Shown: positions 34,422 to 45,540, counted from the stretch's first letter. The stretch: DNA of 64,000 bases from Eurosta solidaginis (GCF_040869045.1 NC_090324.1:52791346-52855345), one strand, 5' to 3'. Notes: generated by a model from the letters alone, not told the origin. Numbers and translations are program-made.

Positions 34422-36979
34422 CACGTAAGGAAGGCTAAGTTCGGGTGTAACCGAACATTACATACTCAGTTGAGAGCTATGGAGACAAAATAAGGGAAAA
34501 TCACCATGTAGGAAAATGAACCTAGGGTAACCCTGGAATGTGGTTGTATGACATGTGTATCAAATGGAAGGTATTAAAGAGTATTTTAAGAGAGAGTAGG
34601 CCATAGTTCTATGGATGGACGCCATTTAGGGATATCGCCATAAAGGTGGACCAGGGCTGCCTCTACAATTTGTTTGTACGATATAGGTATCAAATGAAAG
34701 GTCTTAATGAGTATTTTAAAAGGGAGTGTGGCTTAGTTGTATATGTGAAGGCGTTTTCGAGATATCGCCATAAAGGTGGATCAGGGGTGACTCTAGAATA
34801 TGTTTGTACGATATGGATATCAAATGAAAGGTGTTACTGAGCATTATAAGAGCGAGTGGGTCTTAGGTCTACAAGTGGACACCTTTTCGAGATATCGCCA
34901 TTAAGGTGGGCCAGGGGTGACTCTAGAATGTGTTTGTACGATATGGGTATCAAATGAAAGGTGGTATTGAGTATTTTAAAAGGGAGTGATTCTTAGTTCT
35001 ATAGGTGGACGCATTTCCATATATCGCCATAAAGGTGGGCCAGGGGTGACTCTAGAATGTGCTTGTACGATATCCGTATCAAATGAAAGGCGTTAATGAG
35101 TATTTTAAAAGGTATTGGGCTTTAGTTCTATAGGTGAACGCCTATTCGAGATATCGCCATAAAGGTGGACCAGGGGTGACTCTAGAATATGTTTGTACGA
35201 TATGGGTATCAAATGAAAGGTGTTAATGAGTATTTTAAAAGGGAGTGATCCTTAGTTCCATAGGTGGACGCCGTTTCGAGATATCGCCATAAAGGTGGAA
35301 CAGGGGTGACTCTAGAATGTGTTTATACGATATGGGAATCAAATGAAAGGTGTTAATGAGTATTTTAAAAGCGAGTGGGCCTTCGGTGTATAGGTGGACG
35401 CCTTTTCGAGTTATTGCCATAAAGGTGGACCAAGGGTGACTCTGGAATGTTTGTACGATATGGGTATCAAATGAAAGGTGGCAATGAGTATTTTAAAGGA
35501 GAGTAATCCTTAGTTGTATAGGTGGACGCCTTTTCGAGATATCGCCATAAAGGTGGGCCAGGGGTGACTCTAGAATGTGTTTGTACGATATGGGTATCAA
35601 GTTAAAGGTATTATGAGGGTTTTAAAAGCGAGTGGCCCTTAGATGTATATGTGAAGGAGTTTTCGCGATATCGACCAAACTGTGGACCAGGGTGATCCAG
35701 AAAATCATCTGTCGGGTACTGCTAATTTATTTATATATGCAATACCCTGCCAAGATTCCAAGGGCTGTTGATTTTGCCATGTAGAACTTTTTCATTTTCT
35801 TCTACTTAATATGGTAGGTGTCACACCCGTTTTACAAAGTGTTTTCTAAAGTTATATTTTGCGTCAATAAACCAATCAAATTACCATGTTTCATCCCTTT
35901 TTTCGTATTTGGTATAGAATTAGGGCATTTTTTTCATTTTTCGATATCGAAAAAGTGGGCGTGGTTATAGTCGGATTTCGGCCATTTTTTATACCAAGAT
36001 AAAGTGAGTTCAGATAAGTACGTGGACTAAGTTTAGTAAAGATTATCAGTTTTTGCTCAAGTTCTTGCGTTAACGGCCGAGCGGAAGGGCTGTGTATAAA
36101 AACTGGGCGTGGCTTCAACCGATTTCGCCAATTTTCACAGAAAATAGTTACCGTCATATAATCTATGCCCCTACCAAATTTAAGAAGGATTGGTAATTTT
36201 TTGTTCGACTTATGGCATGAAAAGTATTCTAGACAAACTAAATGAAAATGGGCGGAGCCACGCCCATTTTAAAATTTTCTTTTATTTTTGCATCATATCA
36301 TTACTGGAGTTGAATGTTGACTTAATTTACTTATATTCTGTAAAGATATTAAGTTTTTTGTTAAAATTTGACTTTTAAACATTTTTTTTTTAAAAGTGGG
36401 CGTGTTCTTCTTTCGATTTTGCTAATTATTATTTAGCACATATATAGTAATAGTAGTAACGTTTCTTCCAAATTTCATCATGATATCTTCAACGACTGCC
36501 AAATTACATCTTGCAAAACTTTTAAATTACCTTCTTTTAAAAGTGGGCGGTGCCACGCCCATTGTCGAAAAACATACTCATTTTCTATTCTGCATTATAA
36601 GGTCAACCCACCTTCCAAGTGTCATCGCTTTATCCGTCTTTGGCAATGAATTATCGCATTTTTTCGGTTTTTCGAAATTTTCGATATCGAAAAAGTGGGC
36701 GTGGTCATAGTCCGTTATCATTCATTTTAAATAGCGATCTTAGATGATGTCGAGGAACCTACGTACCAAATTTCATCAAGATACCTCAAAATTTGCTCGA
36801 CTTATCGTGTTAACGGACAGACGGACGGATGGACATGGCTCAATCAAATTTTTTTTTTTCGATACTGATGATTTTGATATATGGAAGTCTATATCTATCT
36901 CGATTCCTTTATACCTGTACAACCAACCGTTATCCAATCAAAGTTAATATACTCTGTGAGCTCTGCTCAACTGAGTATA
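34422..36979 (-). mobile_element. HINE-1 copy E, complete, within hAT1
   Basis: The low end is GTAAGGAAGGCTAAG with hairpin GTTCGGGTGTAACCGAAC and ACTCAGTTGAGAGCT. The high end is GAGCTCTGCTCAACTGAG with TATA at 36976-36979. The minisatellite covers about 34530-35710. Its last base is followed at once by the ATG of the hAT1 transposase, so it separates the gene from its own upstream region. Confidence 0.87.
34530..35710. repeat. 130-bp minisatellite array of HINE-1 copy E
   Basis: About nine units of 128-131 bp that vary more from unit to unit than in copies A and C. Confidence 0.85.
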
Positions 36980-37767
36980 ATGAAGAGGAATAAACCCAGT
37001 GGTGCGTAGTTTCGAAAAATGAAAAAGCAAAAACTGCAGAATTCTGCGAGGTCAAAAAACTTGATGGAAGTTTTCATTAAAAAAGGAACCATTGCAAAAA
37101 GTCCTACTTCTTCGAGTGAGGACTTGAGTTCAGCTGAGGACACTGGCATCGAATGCGATAAGGATGCAGATGAAGTCAATAAGAATATTGAAGAAAAATC
37201 GGAGAAACATTTTTCAAACGTATGTGGAACCAGCGATGGACATGTTATTTCCTCACATCTCCCTGAAGATAATATTCCTTGGCATGATCCTGCAAATGAT
37301 GTTAACCGATGTGATCCTGAAGAAGACAACAAGAGTCCAAACGCAAGTGGTTCAACTGCTACTTTTACACAAGATGTAGAAGCTTGGCCGGATAAAATCT
37401 ATTAATCTTTTCGCAATTTGTTGGTTAGACAAGGCACAAGCAAACTTCAAAATATTGATGCAAAATTTCCATAGGATGGTACCGGACGACCTTTATCAAA
37501 ATTTGGTTCGAGAAAACTTTGAAAAATGGTGAACAGACCACTCGCACCTGGATGTGTTTTCCGATCAAAAATACTTTATTTGGTTTTTGTTGCATCTTGT
37601 TCCCACAGAAGAATTGTCAGAGCAGTCAGAGTAACTTTACCAATGCTTCGGGGTTTTCATCGTGGCCTAAACTTAATCCACGTGTCCAAGATCATGAAAA
37701 TGGCCCTGCTTACCGTTCAGCTTTCTTAGAATGGAAAGAATTAGAACGAACTCTGAATCAAGGTTGA
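36980..37767 (+). pseudogene. hAT1 transposase, N-terminal part
   Basis: The ATG at 36980 starts MKRNKPSGA then a TAG at 37007-37009. The frame continues open to 37405 with an acidic region (SSSEDLSSAEDTGIECDK). The zinc-finger (TTF-type) region follows in another frame at about 37440-37767: RTWMCFPIKNTLFGFCCILF, FSSWPKLN, AFLEWKELERTL. It would bind the transposon ends. At least one frameshift near 37400-37500 and stops at 37007 and 37765 disable it. Confidence 0.75.
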
Positions 37768-37944
37768 GGTATCGATGCTGATTTACAACGCCATATTTCT
37801 AAAAAGGTAAAATATTGGAGAAATATACTCGAAAGAATTATTGCAATGATTCAAATTTTGGCTCTGCAAAATTTGGTTCTGAGAGGATACCGCGAGTCAA
37901 TTGATGATTAGAATCCTGGAAATTTCCTTGCTCTGCTGAAATAT

Positions 37945-39234
37945 TTGGTCGAATTTGATCCTGTCATGAAATCTCAACACGAACGCATTTCTTCACAACC
38001 AGGATGTATATCATATTTTTCTCCTAAGATTCAAAACGAACTTATCGTTCTGATGGGGAATAAAGTGCATGAGTTTCTCATTTCCCAGTGTAAAAATGCG
38101 AAATATTACAGTTTGATGTTCGATTCAACTCCGGATTCCGCACATGATGAACGGATGTCTCAAATTATCAGATTTGTCGAAGTTAAACCAAATTCAGTCA
38201 AAATCAGGGAAGCCTTCATTGATTTTATACCTTTGAAAGTCAAAACAGCAGAACGAGTAACTGAAGCTATTACGAACAAACTAGACGAAGATGGATTGAT
38301 CCTGAAATATTGCAGAGGTCAGTCGTATGACAATGCACCAACAATGGCCGGTATCTATACAGGAGTCCAGCAGATTATCGTCGACCTGAATCAACAAGCT
38401 GTTTTCGTTCCTTGTGATAACCATTCACTCAATTTGGTTGGAGCACACGCAGCCCACGTCAATGCCCGCGCAGTAAAATTTTTTGTAACAATACAGCATC
38501 TCTTTACTTATTTCTCCTCGTCCACCCACAGATGGGACGTTCTTAAAAAATACGTGAATATAACGGTCAAAAGGCATTGTGAAACCAGGTGGAGTTTGGA
38601 AACTGAAGCTGTAAAGCCAGTATCAACACAATTGGACGAAGTCATCTTAGCGCTGGAACACTTGAGGGATACGGTCACTGAAAATATTGATACCAGAGAA
38701 GATGCTGCGTTAGTTAACAATGCTATGGAAACATTCGAATTCGTCGCTCTTTTGTTTTTTGGGCAGAAATTCTCATATCATTTGATAGGGTTCAGAAACA
38801 GTTACAAGAAAAAGGAATCAGTTTTTCTCATATACTGCGATAACTGCAGATATTGCCAGAAACTTGCAGTGTTTTATCCAGATGACTTAGACAACGAAGA
38901 ATTGTTCAACGATATTCAAGACGTCCTACTTTTACTGAAAAGAGAAATTGGATTCTCGCCTGAACAACATCTGTTATATATTTCGTCAATGGGACGAGAA
39001 GCTTACAAGACATTAGCGACAGCTTTGCAAATATTACTGACAATATCTGTTTCAGTTGCTTCCTGTGAAAGATCATTCAGCAAACTCAAATTGATTAAAT
39101 CTTATTTGAGACCAACCATGAGTCAAAGTAGATTAACAAATCTTGCAATTCTTTCGATCGAAAATGAAACTGCTGCAATGTTGCATTACGAGGATATAAT
39201 AGTAGCTTTGCAGAGATTAAAGCTAGAAAAGTAA
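37945..39234 (+). CDS. hAT1 transposase catalytic and dimerisation part
   Basis: 429 codons open, same frame as 37519-37767 but separated by stops, so entered without a proper start. It shows the DUF4371-like region (VEFDPVMKSQHERI, ISYFSPKIQNELI, YYSLMFDSTPDSAHDERMSQ), QSYDNAPTMAGIYTGVQQ, the conserved CDNHSLNLVGAHAA, an ETRWSLETEAVKPV block, and the C-terminal hAT dimerisation motif SVASCERSFSKLKLIKSYLR. The segment between about residues 270 and 320 looks shortened against typical ZMYM/TTF-type hAT transposases. It cuts and pastes DNA in intact relatives. Confidence 0.85.
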   Translation: MVEFDPVMKSQHERISSQPGCISYFSPKIQNELIVLMGNKVHEFLISQCKNAKYYSLMFDSTPDSAHDERMSQIIRFVEVKPNSVKIREAFIDFIPLKVKTAERVTEAITNKLDEDGLILKYCRGQSYDNAPTMAGIYTGVQQIIVDLNQQAVFVPCDNHSLNLVGAHAAHVNARAVKFFVTIQHLFTYFSSSTHRWDVLKKYVNITVKRHCETRWSLETEAVKPVSTQLDEVILALEHLRDTVTENIDTREDAALVNNAMETFEFVALLFFGQKFSYHLIGFRNSYKKKESVFLIYCDNCRYCQKLAVFYPDDLDNEELFNDIQDVLLLLKREIGFSPEQHLLYISSMGREAYKTLATALQILLTISVSVASCERSFSKLKLIKSYLRPTMSQSRLTNLAILSIENETAAMLHYEDIIVALQRLKLEK

Positions 39235-39459
39235 ACTTTTGAGTTTTTTAATTGTGTAAGAGAAAAAATTTTAAGATTGCAATGTTTCAACATAACATAC
39301 ATCAGATAAAAGATTCATTTTCCATTAAAAATTGAGATCCAATGTTGATGTAATATTTCTATGAATGTAAAACTCGATTTCTCAGTAATAAAAAAATTTG
39401 GTGTAAAAAAAATTTTTTGGAGTATCATTTCTTCATCTTACGGAACAGCGAAAGTCGTT

Positions 39460-39524
39460 TTGCCGCCCCCAAATCATTGCGCCCGGGGCGACCGCCCCCC
39501 TGCCCCACTCTAGGTACGCCACTG
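39460..39524 (-). repeat. hAT1 right terminal inverted repeat
   Basis: Contains AAATCATTGCGCCCGGGGCG, the C-rich tract and CTAGGTACGCCACTG. The target duplication follows at 39525. Confidence 0.88.
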
Positions 39525-39532
39525 GGTTTATG

Positions 39533-39960
39533 ATGAAATCGCCGACAACGATAATATTATCCTGTGTTAAGCAATTATTATTTAAAATATCCTGCAAATA
39601 CGTAATAAAGTCTCCATCACTTGAGCTTGGTGAGTGATAGATCATAGCTATTTTATATTGGGGGAAAATATTTTTTACTTTTAGAATAATACACCAGATA
39701 TTTTAGTTCAATGCTTTGTTGTAGCCTATTGTGTATTCAAATGAGTGTTTTGCATATTTTAGAATTCCACCCGTGTGCCTATTGTGTGAATCGCACCGTA
39801 TAAGTTTATATGATTGTATTTCCAACTCTTGATTTGTGATTTCATCAGTGGAATAAGTCTGCGAGCAAAAGATAAAATGAGTATTTTGTGATTCTATCAA
39901 ACGCTCTAGTTCACCTTTGTTAGCGACGATACTACTAAAATTCAAATATATACAACTCAA
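39533..39960 (-). pseudogene. LINE-B ORF2 endonuclease, first half
   Basis: Minus strand. It starts near 39960 with SCIYLNFSSIVANKGELERL, IESQNTHFIFCSQTY and RHTGGILKYAKHSF, which follow the N-terminal pattern of LINE APE-type endonucleases, where an Asn and a Glu bind metal (the usual E-T-W reads SQTY here). After a stop near 39700 it goes on with IYHSPSSSDGDFITYLQDIL and IIVVGDFI, the GDF box, and is then cut by hAT1. It would nick target DNA in an intact element. Confidence 0.72.
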
Positions 39961-40063
39961 GTCCTTAACTATTCGTTGCTAGCCCCGTGTCTTCTTTTTC
40001 GACTGCGTATGTTTTTTATACGCAGGACAGTCTTTACTAAAAGCGTGATGGTTAACATCGACG

Positions 40064-40460
40064 TCAATAACTTTTTTTTTTTACTAATTCGCTACAGTTA
40101 ACACATTTGGTTATGTTTAAGGTGCATTCTTTGCTATCATGGGCTCCAGCACATTTGCTGCACGCTACTTTATTTGTACACTTATTGGCTTTGTGCTTAT
40201 ATCCCGAGCATTTAAAACGTCTCAAAACGCTTACATGCTCGTAAGCGACACAAGTGTCCCACTCTATATAAAATTTTTTTTCTTGTAAAACATGTTCAGA
40301 TGTTACTGCATTTGTTTCTACCAACGCAATTTAACTTTCTTCTCTACGATTTGTGTTTTCATACAGCTATAAAACTTTAAAATCTTTCCCAGCGAATGAA
40401 TCGTTATGCTTAAATAAACATTCTACCAAACGTTCATTGCCAATTTTGTCTTTGATCTAA
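40064..40460 (-). pseudogene. LINE-B ORF1 C-terminal part with CCHC knuckles
   Basis: Minus strand from about 40460 (IGNERLVECLFKHNDSF) through stops to the open piece 40324-40064. That piece has FYIEWDTCVAYEHVSVLRRF then three zinc-knuckle units (CSGYKHKANKC, CSKCAGAHDSKEC, CVNC). These are typical of the nucleic-acid-binding ORF1 of jockey/CR1/I-type LINEs. The first Cys of knuckle one seems replaced (RRFKC). Confidence 0.72.
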
Positions 40461-40476
40461 ACTATTTTAATAATTT

Positions 40477-41230
40477 TTAAACGGTTTTATTTAGCTTGAG
40501 TTGACAGGCCGCATGGCCGCATGCACGGCTGCACAGCCTTTGTGAACGAATCTTGTAATTGAAATTTAAGTAACTTCCCGATAAGATACAAGCATTAAAC
40601 TTGGAATATAGTCCAGAACCCGATGACAATGCAATAGTAAGAAAAAAATCGCCGCTAGGTGGCACATGAACATATTTGGAACACTTAATACATACAAGAA
40701 TAGAAATCTACTTGTGAAAAAAATCGCCGCTAGGTGGCACATGGATCGAGATAATCACAAAAACGTATTTGTAGCCCGATTTGGCTCATATTTGGAACAC
40801 TTAATACATTCAAGAATAGAAATCGACCTGTGAAAGAAAATCGCCGCTAGGTGGCGCATGGATCGAGATATTCGCAAAAATCGTATTTGTTGGCCGATTT
40901 TGCCCATATTTGGAACACATAATACATAATAGATACATGAATAGAAAGCGACCTATGATGCCCGATTTGGCTCATATTTGGAACAAATATTGCATACAGT
41001 CCGGTAGAAGGGACATCAAAATATTTTGCAGTTGGAGGAGGGACAAGCATCCGTGGCGCAGAGTCGAGTAAAGTCTTTGGAAGGATTATGTATTGAGGAC
41101 TTAGGTTGTAACAAATTGTCAGGAAAGAGTCCTTGTAATAATGAGTCACTAAATGAACTAAATAGAATGAGAAATAATAGGCAATTAAATAAAGACTAAA
41201 AACTTGAAAATAAAATAATTAAAAAAAATG
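40477..41230. other. Unassigned insert with short tandem repeats between LINE-B ORF1 pieces
   Basis: Separates the two parts of LINE-B ORF1. It begins with TTAAACGGTTTTATTT, a short T-repeat-like piece. From about 40640 to 41005 the block ATCGCCGCTAGGTGGC recurs (about 40648, 40722, 40841) with ATTTGGAACACTTAATACAT between, a degenerate ~75-123-bp tandem repeat. The end (41008-41199) is an open reading frame, listed separately. I cannot name the element. Confidence 0.55.
41008..41199 (+). pseudogene. C-terminal coding remnant of unknown element
   Basis: 63 codons open to a TAA at 41197-41199, ending SLNELNRMRNNRQLNKD. The last ~20 codons and the downstream A-rich stretch recur at 45890-45960 next to another T-repeat, so it looks like the 3' coding end of some element whose tail is the T-repeat. 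No domain is recognised. It could be the end of a LINE ORF or of an LTR-element Pol. Confidence 0.35.
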
Positions 41231-41611
41231 TTTTAAGTTAAACGGTTTTATTGAAAGCAATACTTACATGAAGTAATAATAATACGAAAAGTTAGAAAAT
41301 AATTAGGTAGGTCCTAGGTACTAGTCAGCACACTCCTTATCAATCTATGGCGTTGATCAGACAATTAAATAAAAGCGTTGGACGCGTCATATTTCTACTG
41401 ATAGTCATAAGTAAAACTAACTGAACCTTAATCAGTCACATTTTTAGAAATTTCACGCGCCCAACGCTTTTATTTAATTGTCTGATCAACGCCATAGATT
41501 GATAAGGAGTGTGGTGACTAGTATCTAGGACCTACCTAATTATTTTCTAGCTTTTCGTATTATTATTACTTCATGTAAGTATTGTTTTCAATAAAACCGT
41601 TTAACTTAAAA
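41231..41611. repeat. Long inverted repeat (151-bp arms, 79-bp loop)
   Basis: The left arm 41231-41381 and right arm 41461-41611 are near-perfect reverse complements, for example TCCTTATCAATCTATGGCGT against ACGCCATAGATTGATAAGGA. The loop is 41382-41460. The outer two thirds of each arm are the T-repeat; the inner third (GTTGATCAGACAATTAAATA) is found only here. It could be a foldback element or two element ends facing each other. Confidence 0.85.
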
Positions 41612-41613
41612 AA

Positions 41614-42347
41614 TTATTTTATTTTTATTTCATTCTTATTTTTAGTCTTCTCAATTCCAATCGCTTCCTTTACTTTTAATTGAATTTTGTCACAAGCATC
41701 TTTATTTCCACAATCTAATATTATGGCTCCACTATTTATTTCTTGAACATTTCTTACTAGGCCATCAGCAGGCTCAACAACTTTTCTCAGAGCTTCCTTA
41801 GTTTCCTTAGCTTTTTTACCTTTCTTTTTCGGCTTGATGACAATTTTATTATCATTTGCGGCGGCGAGATGAGCATAAGATTGTTTGGAAATTGGCTGCT
41901 CATTTGTTACGCGTAAGTTGTCTAACAACTCATTGTTCTTTTTAAATTCATTCGACAAATCCCTTACGATTTCATTTTTCATTGCATTCATTTTTACTTC
42001 AATATTGTGCTCCAAGAGGGAGTTGAAGTCCGTGATAATGCTACTTTTTATTTGAGAGCATTTATTACTAAATATCTGCTCAACTATTTGCTTAATATCA
42101 TTTGATTACATTTTTTTTTCTTCACATCTGCTAATAAAATGTTTAATTTCAACAAATTTTCTAGTTGTATCTGATATCGCGCACTGGTTGCAGAACCATT
42201 TCAAATTAATATTATCGGTTATTATTCTGACTTCGTTCCTTTTGATGTTACTGCACTTTAAGCAGAAGCTATAGCCACACCCAAGAAAGCTATCATCTCA
42301 TCTACTTGATACAGCTTTGCAGTACATTCTTTGCACTCTGCTGGCAT
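41614..42347 (-). pseudogene. LINE-B ORF1 N-terminal part with PHD-like finger
   Basis: Minus strand from the ATG at 42347-42345: MPAECKECTAKLYQVDEM, then one base is missing near 42280, then YSFCLKCSNI and KWFCNQCAI. The Cys spacing resembles a PHD finger. The open piece 42015-41614 follows with EHNIEVKMNAMKNEIVRDL, a Lys-rich stretch (KPKKKGKKAKETKEALRK) and AIILDCGNKDACDKIQLKV, an RRM-like Gag segment. It ends where the T-repeat arm begins. PHD-type ORF1 is also seen in LINE-A. Confidence 0.65.
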
Positions 42348-42520
42348 TATAAATTGTATATCTATTCAGTATAAGGCCAAAATATACAATAATATTATAT
42401 TCTTAAACTAACTAGAATAACAAAAGTTATACATATAATTTTTCATAGCAGTTTTAGTTTCAGTGGGTTAATAAATATAAAAACCTATTCTATCGTGGTG
42501 GCAGTACTGATACGTAACTT
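42348..42520 (-). other. Probable LINE-B 5' leader
   Basis: AT-rich stretch between the ORF1 start and the RTE fragment. No ORF or repeat recognised. Confidence 0.35.
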
Positions 42521-42524
42521 ATTT

Positions 42525-43310
42525 ATCTATTGTCTTCCACTCTTTTGCCGGTGTTAATATTTTGCGCTTCTTGTGGACTGGGCAAAGAACACTTAGATTC
42601 CAATCGTCGGGCATGCACTCGTATGCCCATATTTTGCGAAGAAGCTGATGCATGCGCCTTACAAACTCCTCGCCGCCGTTTTGAATAGTTCCGCAGGCAA
42701 TTCATCAGCGCCCGCGGCCTTGTTGTTTTTCAATCTGGTTATTGCTATTCTGACTTCGTCATAATCGGGTGGGGGGACATTTGTTCCATCATCATCGATT
42801 GCGGGATCGGGTTCGTCATCCCTGTGCGGAAAATCGCTTTCTCCATTTAGGAGAGCAGATAAGTTTTCCCTCCATAATCTAAGTACTTTCTGGACATCAG
42901 ATAAAAGGTCGCCGTTTTCGTTCTTACAGGAGTTTGCCCCGGTCTTCCGTCTGTCGCCGAATTTTTTGGTAACATTTTCGGACGTTGTTCCTGGTGGCTA
43001 GCAGCTCAAGCTCCTCGCACTAACGCCTTTATGCCTCTGCTTTTTTCTTCCTGAAAAGGCGTCTCGCTTCCCTTTTTAACTCGTGATAGCGTTCACACAA
43101 TCCTCTTGTTGCGCTCGCTTTTAACGTAGCTCTGTAGGCAGCGTCTTTTCTTTCGGCTGCAACGCGGCATTCTTCAGTTGTTTCTCCGTGGCCACCCGTA
43201 ACCGGCAGTACGAAGTGCTTTGGAGATATGCTCCCACTGCTCCTACATTCCCTCAGGCTGAGTTGAGCTCTCAGAGAGCAGGTGTGAGAGTCGAGTTGCG
43301 AAATCATTGG
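42525..43310 (-). pseudogene. LINE-C (RTE-like) linker and start of RT
   Basis: Minus strand from 43307: EECRVAAERKDAAYRATLKA, GLCERYHELKREARRLFRKK, then across stops an RT N-terminus in which HQLLRKIWAYECMPDDWNL and SVLCPVHKK can be read before the match ends near 42555. The catalytic RT core is absent, so the 3' half is lost. Confidence 0.68.
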
Positions 43311-43319
43311 CAGTCTGTT

Positions 43320-44215
43320 GCGATTACAGATTTTCGACGTCTAGCTTTATTTGTGTTTTTTGTTCCCTGGTTTTAGCCGCGCAGAGGCGGTTGAGTATTT
43401 TGGCTGCGAGGAGATAATGGTCCGAGTCGATGTTAGGTCCTCGGATCGTGCGCACATCTAAAACACTGGAGGCATGCCGTCCGTCTATCACAACGTGATC
43501 GATGTGACTGCGAGTGTTTCGATCGGGTGCAAGCCATGTGGCTTGATGTATCTTTTTATGCATGAACCTCGTGCTGGAAATGACCATGTTTAAAACACCA
43601 GCAAAGTCAATCAGCCAGCCATCCATTAGGAGAAGTTTCGTTGTGTAGGCTCAACTTTCCGACTGTAGGGCCAAAAACACCTTCTTTGCCCACCCTGGCG
43701 TTAAAGTCGGCATGCACGACTTTTATACCATGGCGGGGCAGCGCTTGCATGTGCGTTCTAATTGTTCATACAAAGCGTCATTCACCTCATTGTCATTCTC
43801 GTCTGTCGGTGCATGGGCGCCGATGAATGATATATTAAAAATTTTTGCTTTTATTCGGATAGTGCCGAGATTTTCGTCCAGTCTCTCTCCCACCACGAAT
43901 TCGACGCCGAAACTGCGCTTATTTGTATGGCCACTCCAATAGATGTCACAGCTTTTAATCTTCTTTCTTCCTTGCTTCGTCCAACGCATTTCTTAGATGG
44001 CGGTGATGTCAGATTTTGCTTTGACGAGGACATCAACCAGCCGGGCATCTGCACCAATCCCATTCAGGGAGCGGATGTTCCAGGTGCATGCCCTCAATTC
44101 ATTGTCCATCAAAGGTTTGCCATGGTCGTCATCAATAAATGGTTGTCTTTTTATCCTAGGCTTGTTGTTGCTTTTCATTGGAGTGTTTTTGTTGTTGTTG
44201 TAGCAGTGCTTCGCC
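43320..44215 (-). pseudogene. LINE-C (RTE-like) endonuclease
   Basis: Minus strand in three overlapping pieces. 44250-43993 has LRACTWNIRSLNGIGADARL. 43989-43723 has MRWTKQGRKKIKSCDIYWSG and FNISFIGAHAPTDE. 43626-43324 has FMHKKIHQATWLAPDRNTRS, HIDHVVIDGR and GPNIDSDHYLLAAK. These match the RTE-clade endonuclease pattern (TWN, AHAPT, the HIDH and SDH boxes). Frameshifts near 43990 and 43650 break it. Confidence 0.78.
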
Positions 44216-44236
44216 CCACCTAACAGCCGCGACCGA
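44170..44236 (-). other. CAA-rich 3' tail of LINE-D at the join with LINE-C
   Basis: The minus strand reads GGGGCGAAGCACTGCTACAA then CAACAACAA repeats. It lies after the LINE-D stop and before the LINE-C endonuclease, so it marks the junction of the two elements. Confidence 0.5.
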
Positions 44237-45540
44237 TCACAAATTGTCATAAATATCCTCTAACGGGAGTCCAAGGAAACTTCCGGTTTCAACAGGGGTG
44301 GACCATAATGAAAGGGGTGTTAGAGGCGTTGGTTCCACATTACAATTAAAGAGATGGTTGGTGTCATGTGGGGACACATTGCAAGCGGGGTATACTTTTT
44401 GTATGTCGGGGTTGATTCTGGATATGTAAGAGTTTAACCTGTTACAGTATCCAGAACGAAGTTGAGCAAGAGTGACACGCGCTTCCCTGGGGAGTATGCG
44501 TTCCTCTTCCACAAGTTTTGGGTATTGGATTCACCGGGCAATTCCCGGCATAAAGGTCCGACCCCTATTTGTGGAGTTCACCAAAGACCTGCTTGTGTTT
44601 TTTTGCTTCATACGGCTGGGTTCTCAGGTGCGTATTTCCTCAAAATGCTTACGGAGATTTCTCCTTTAGCCCCTAGGCGGTGTTGGCTCATCAATCAGAT
44701 GTCTGTTTGGATTCCCAGGTTGCTGGGTATTCAACAGGAACTGTTTGGTTAGCATCTCATTTCTCTCCCTGATGGGGAGTATTCTCGACTCATTATGTAG
44801 ATGGAGTTCTGGGGACATAAGAAGGCAGCCAGTGGCGATTCTGAGAGCAGTATTTTGGCAGGCCTGTAGCTTCTTCCGGTGGGTAATTTTTAGGCTTGGC
44901 GACCATATGGGTGACGCGTAGCACGTAAACGGCTGGCCAATTGCTTTGTATTTAGTAACGAGCGTTTCTTTATCTTTTCCCCAGGTACTGCCAGCAAGGG
45001 ATATGAGGATTTTATTACGGCTCTGGATTTTCGGAACAATTGCGGCTACGTGCTCACCAAAATGTAGATCCTGATCAAACGTCACAACCAAGATTTTGGG
45101 GTGTAGGACAGTCGGTAGCGTAGTGCCATCGACGTGGATGTTCAAAATGGTCGACATTTGGGACGTCCATGTTGTAAATAAGGTCGCGGAAGATTTAATC
45201 GTTTATAATGCCAGGTTTCGCGAGGCGAAAAAACTAGAGAGATCAGGGAGGTAGCCGTTTATTCTCTTGCAGAGCTCATCTAACTGTGGGCCTTGGCCTG
45301 GGCCATTATTGTGCAGTCATCGGCGTGTAAAACGATAGTGACTCCTTCTGGTGGTAAAGGTAGCTTAGATATGTAGAAATTAAGCAAAAGTGGGGATAGG
45401 ACACCACCCTGTGGCAACCCTTGTTTAATTCTTCTTGATTTTGATGTTTCGTTTCTAAATTGCAACGATGCCTGGCGACTTAATGGAGTGTGGTTTGACG
45501 TGGCAAGTCCCAAGCCCAGCGCACATCCCGCTCAGCGGGG
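44237..45540 (-). pseudogene. LINE-D (jockey/R1-like) RT C-terminal half
   Basis: Minus strand, three pieces. 45513-45280 has RIKQGLPQGGVLSPLLLNFY and the catalytic HADDCTIM. 45157-44666 has WGKDKETLVTKYKAIGQ, SPIWSPSLK and TALRIATGCLLMSPELHLH, the RT thumb region. 44512-44237 has LAQLRSGYCNRLNSYISRI, then a Cys/His cluster CNVSPHDTNHLFNC and SLWSTPVETGSFLGLPLEDI near the C-terminus. The frame breaks near 45250 and 44600. The endonuclease and RT fingers are missing. Confidence 0.78.

Larger units (their letters stand above)
33169..39524 (+). mobile_element. hAT1, hAT-superfamily DNA transposon
   Basis: 6356 bp, of which about 2.56 kb is a nested HINE-1. The ends are CAGTGGCGTACCTAGAAT and, inverted, CTAGGTACGCCACTG. 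They are flanked by a perfect 8-bp target duplication GGTTTATG (33161-33168 and 39525-39532), the hAT hallmark. The transposase is encoded on the plus strand after the HINE. It splits LINE-B, which resumes on both sides. The transposase is broken, so it could move only if supplied in trans. Confidence 0.92.

Noticed and set aside
37164..37729. Alternative plus-strand ORFs at 37164-37379 and 37526-37729
   Set aside because: Shadow frames of the hAT1 transposase; the recognisable zinc-finger text is in the other frame.
43188..44752. Plus-strand ORFs of 60-98 codons across the RTE and jockey-like pieces
   Set aside because: They are antisense to recognisable endonuclease and RT domains on the minus strand.
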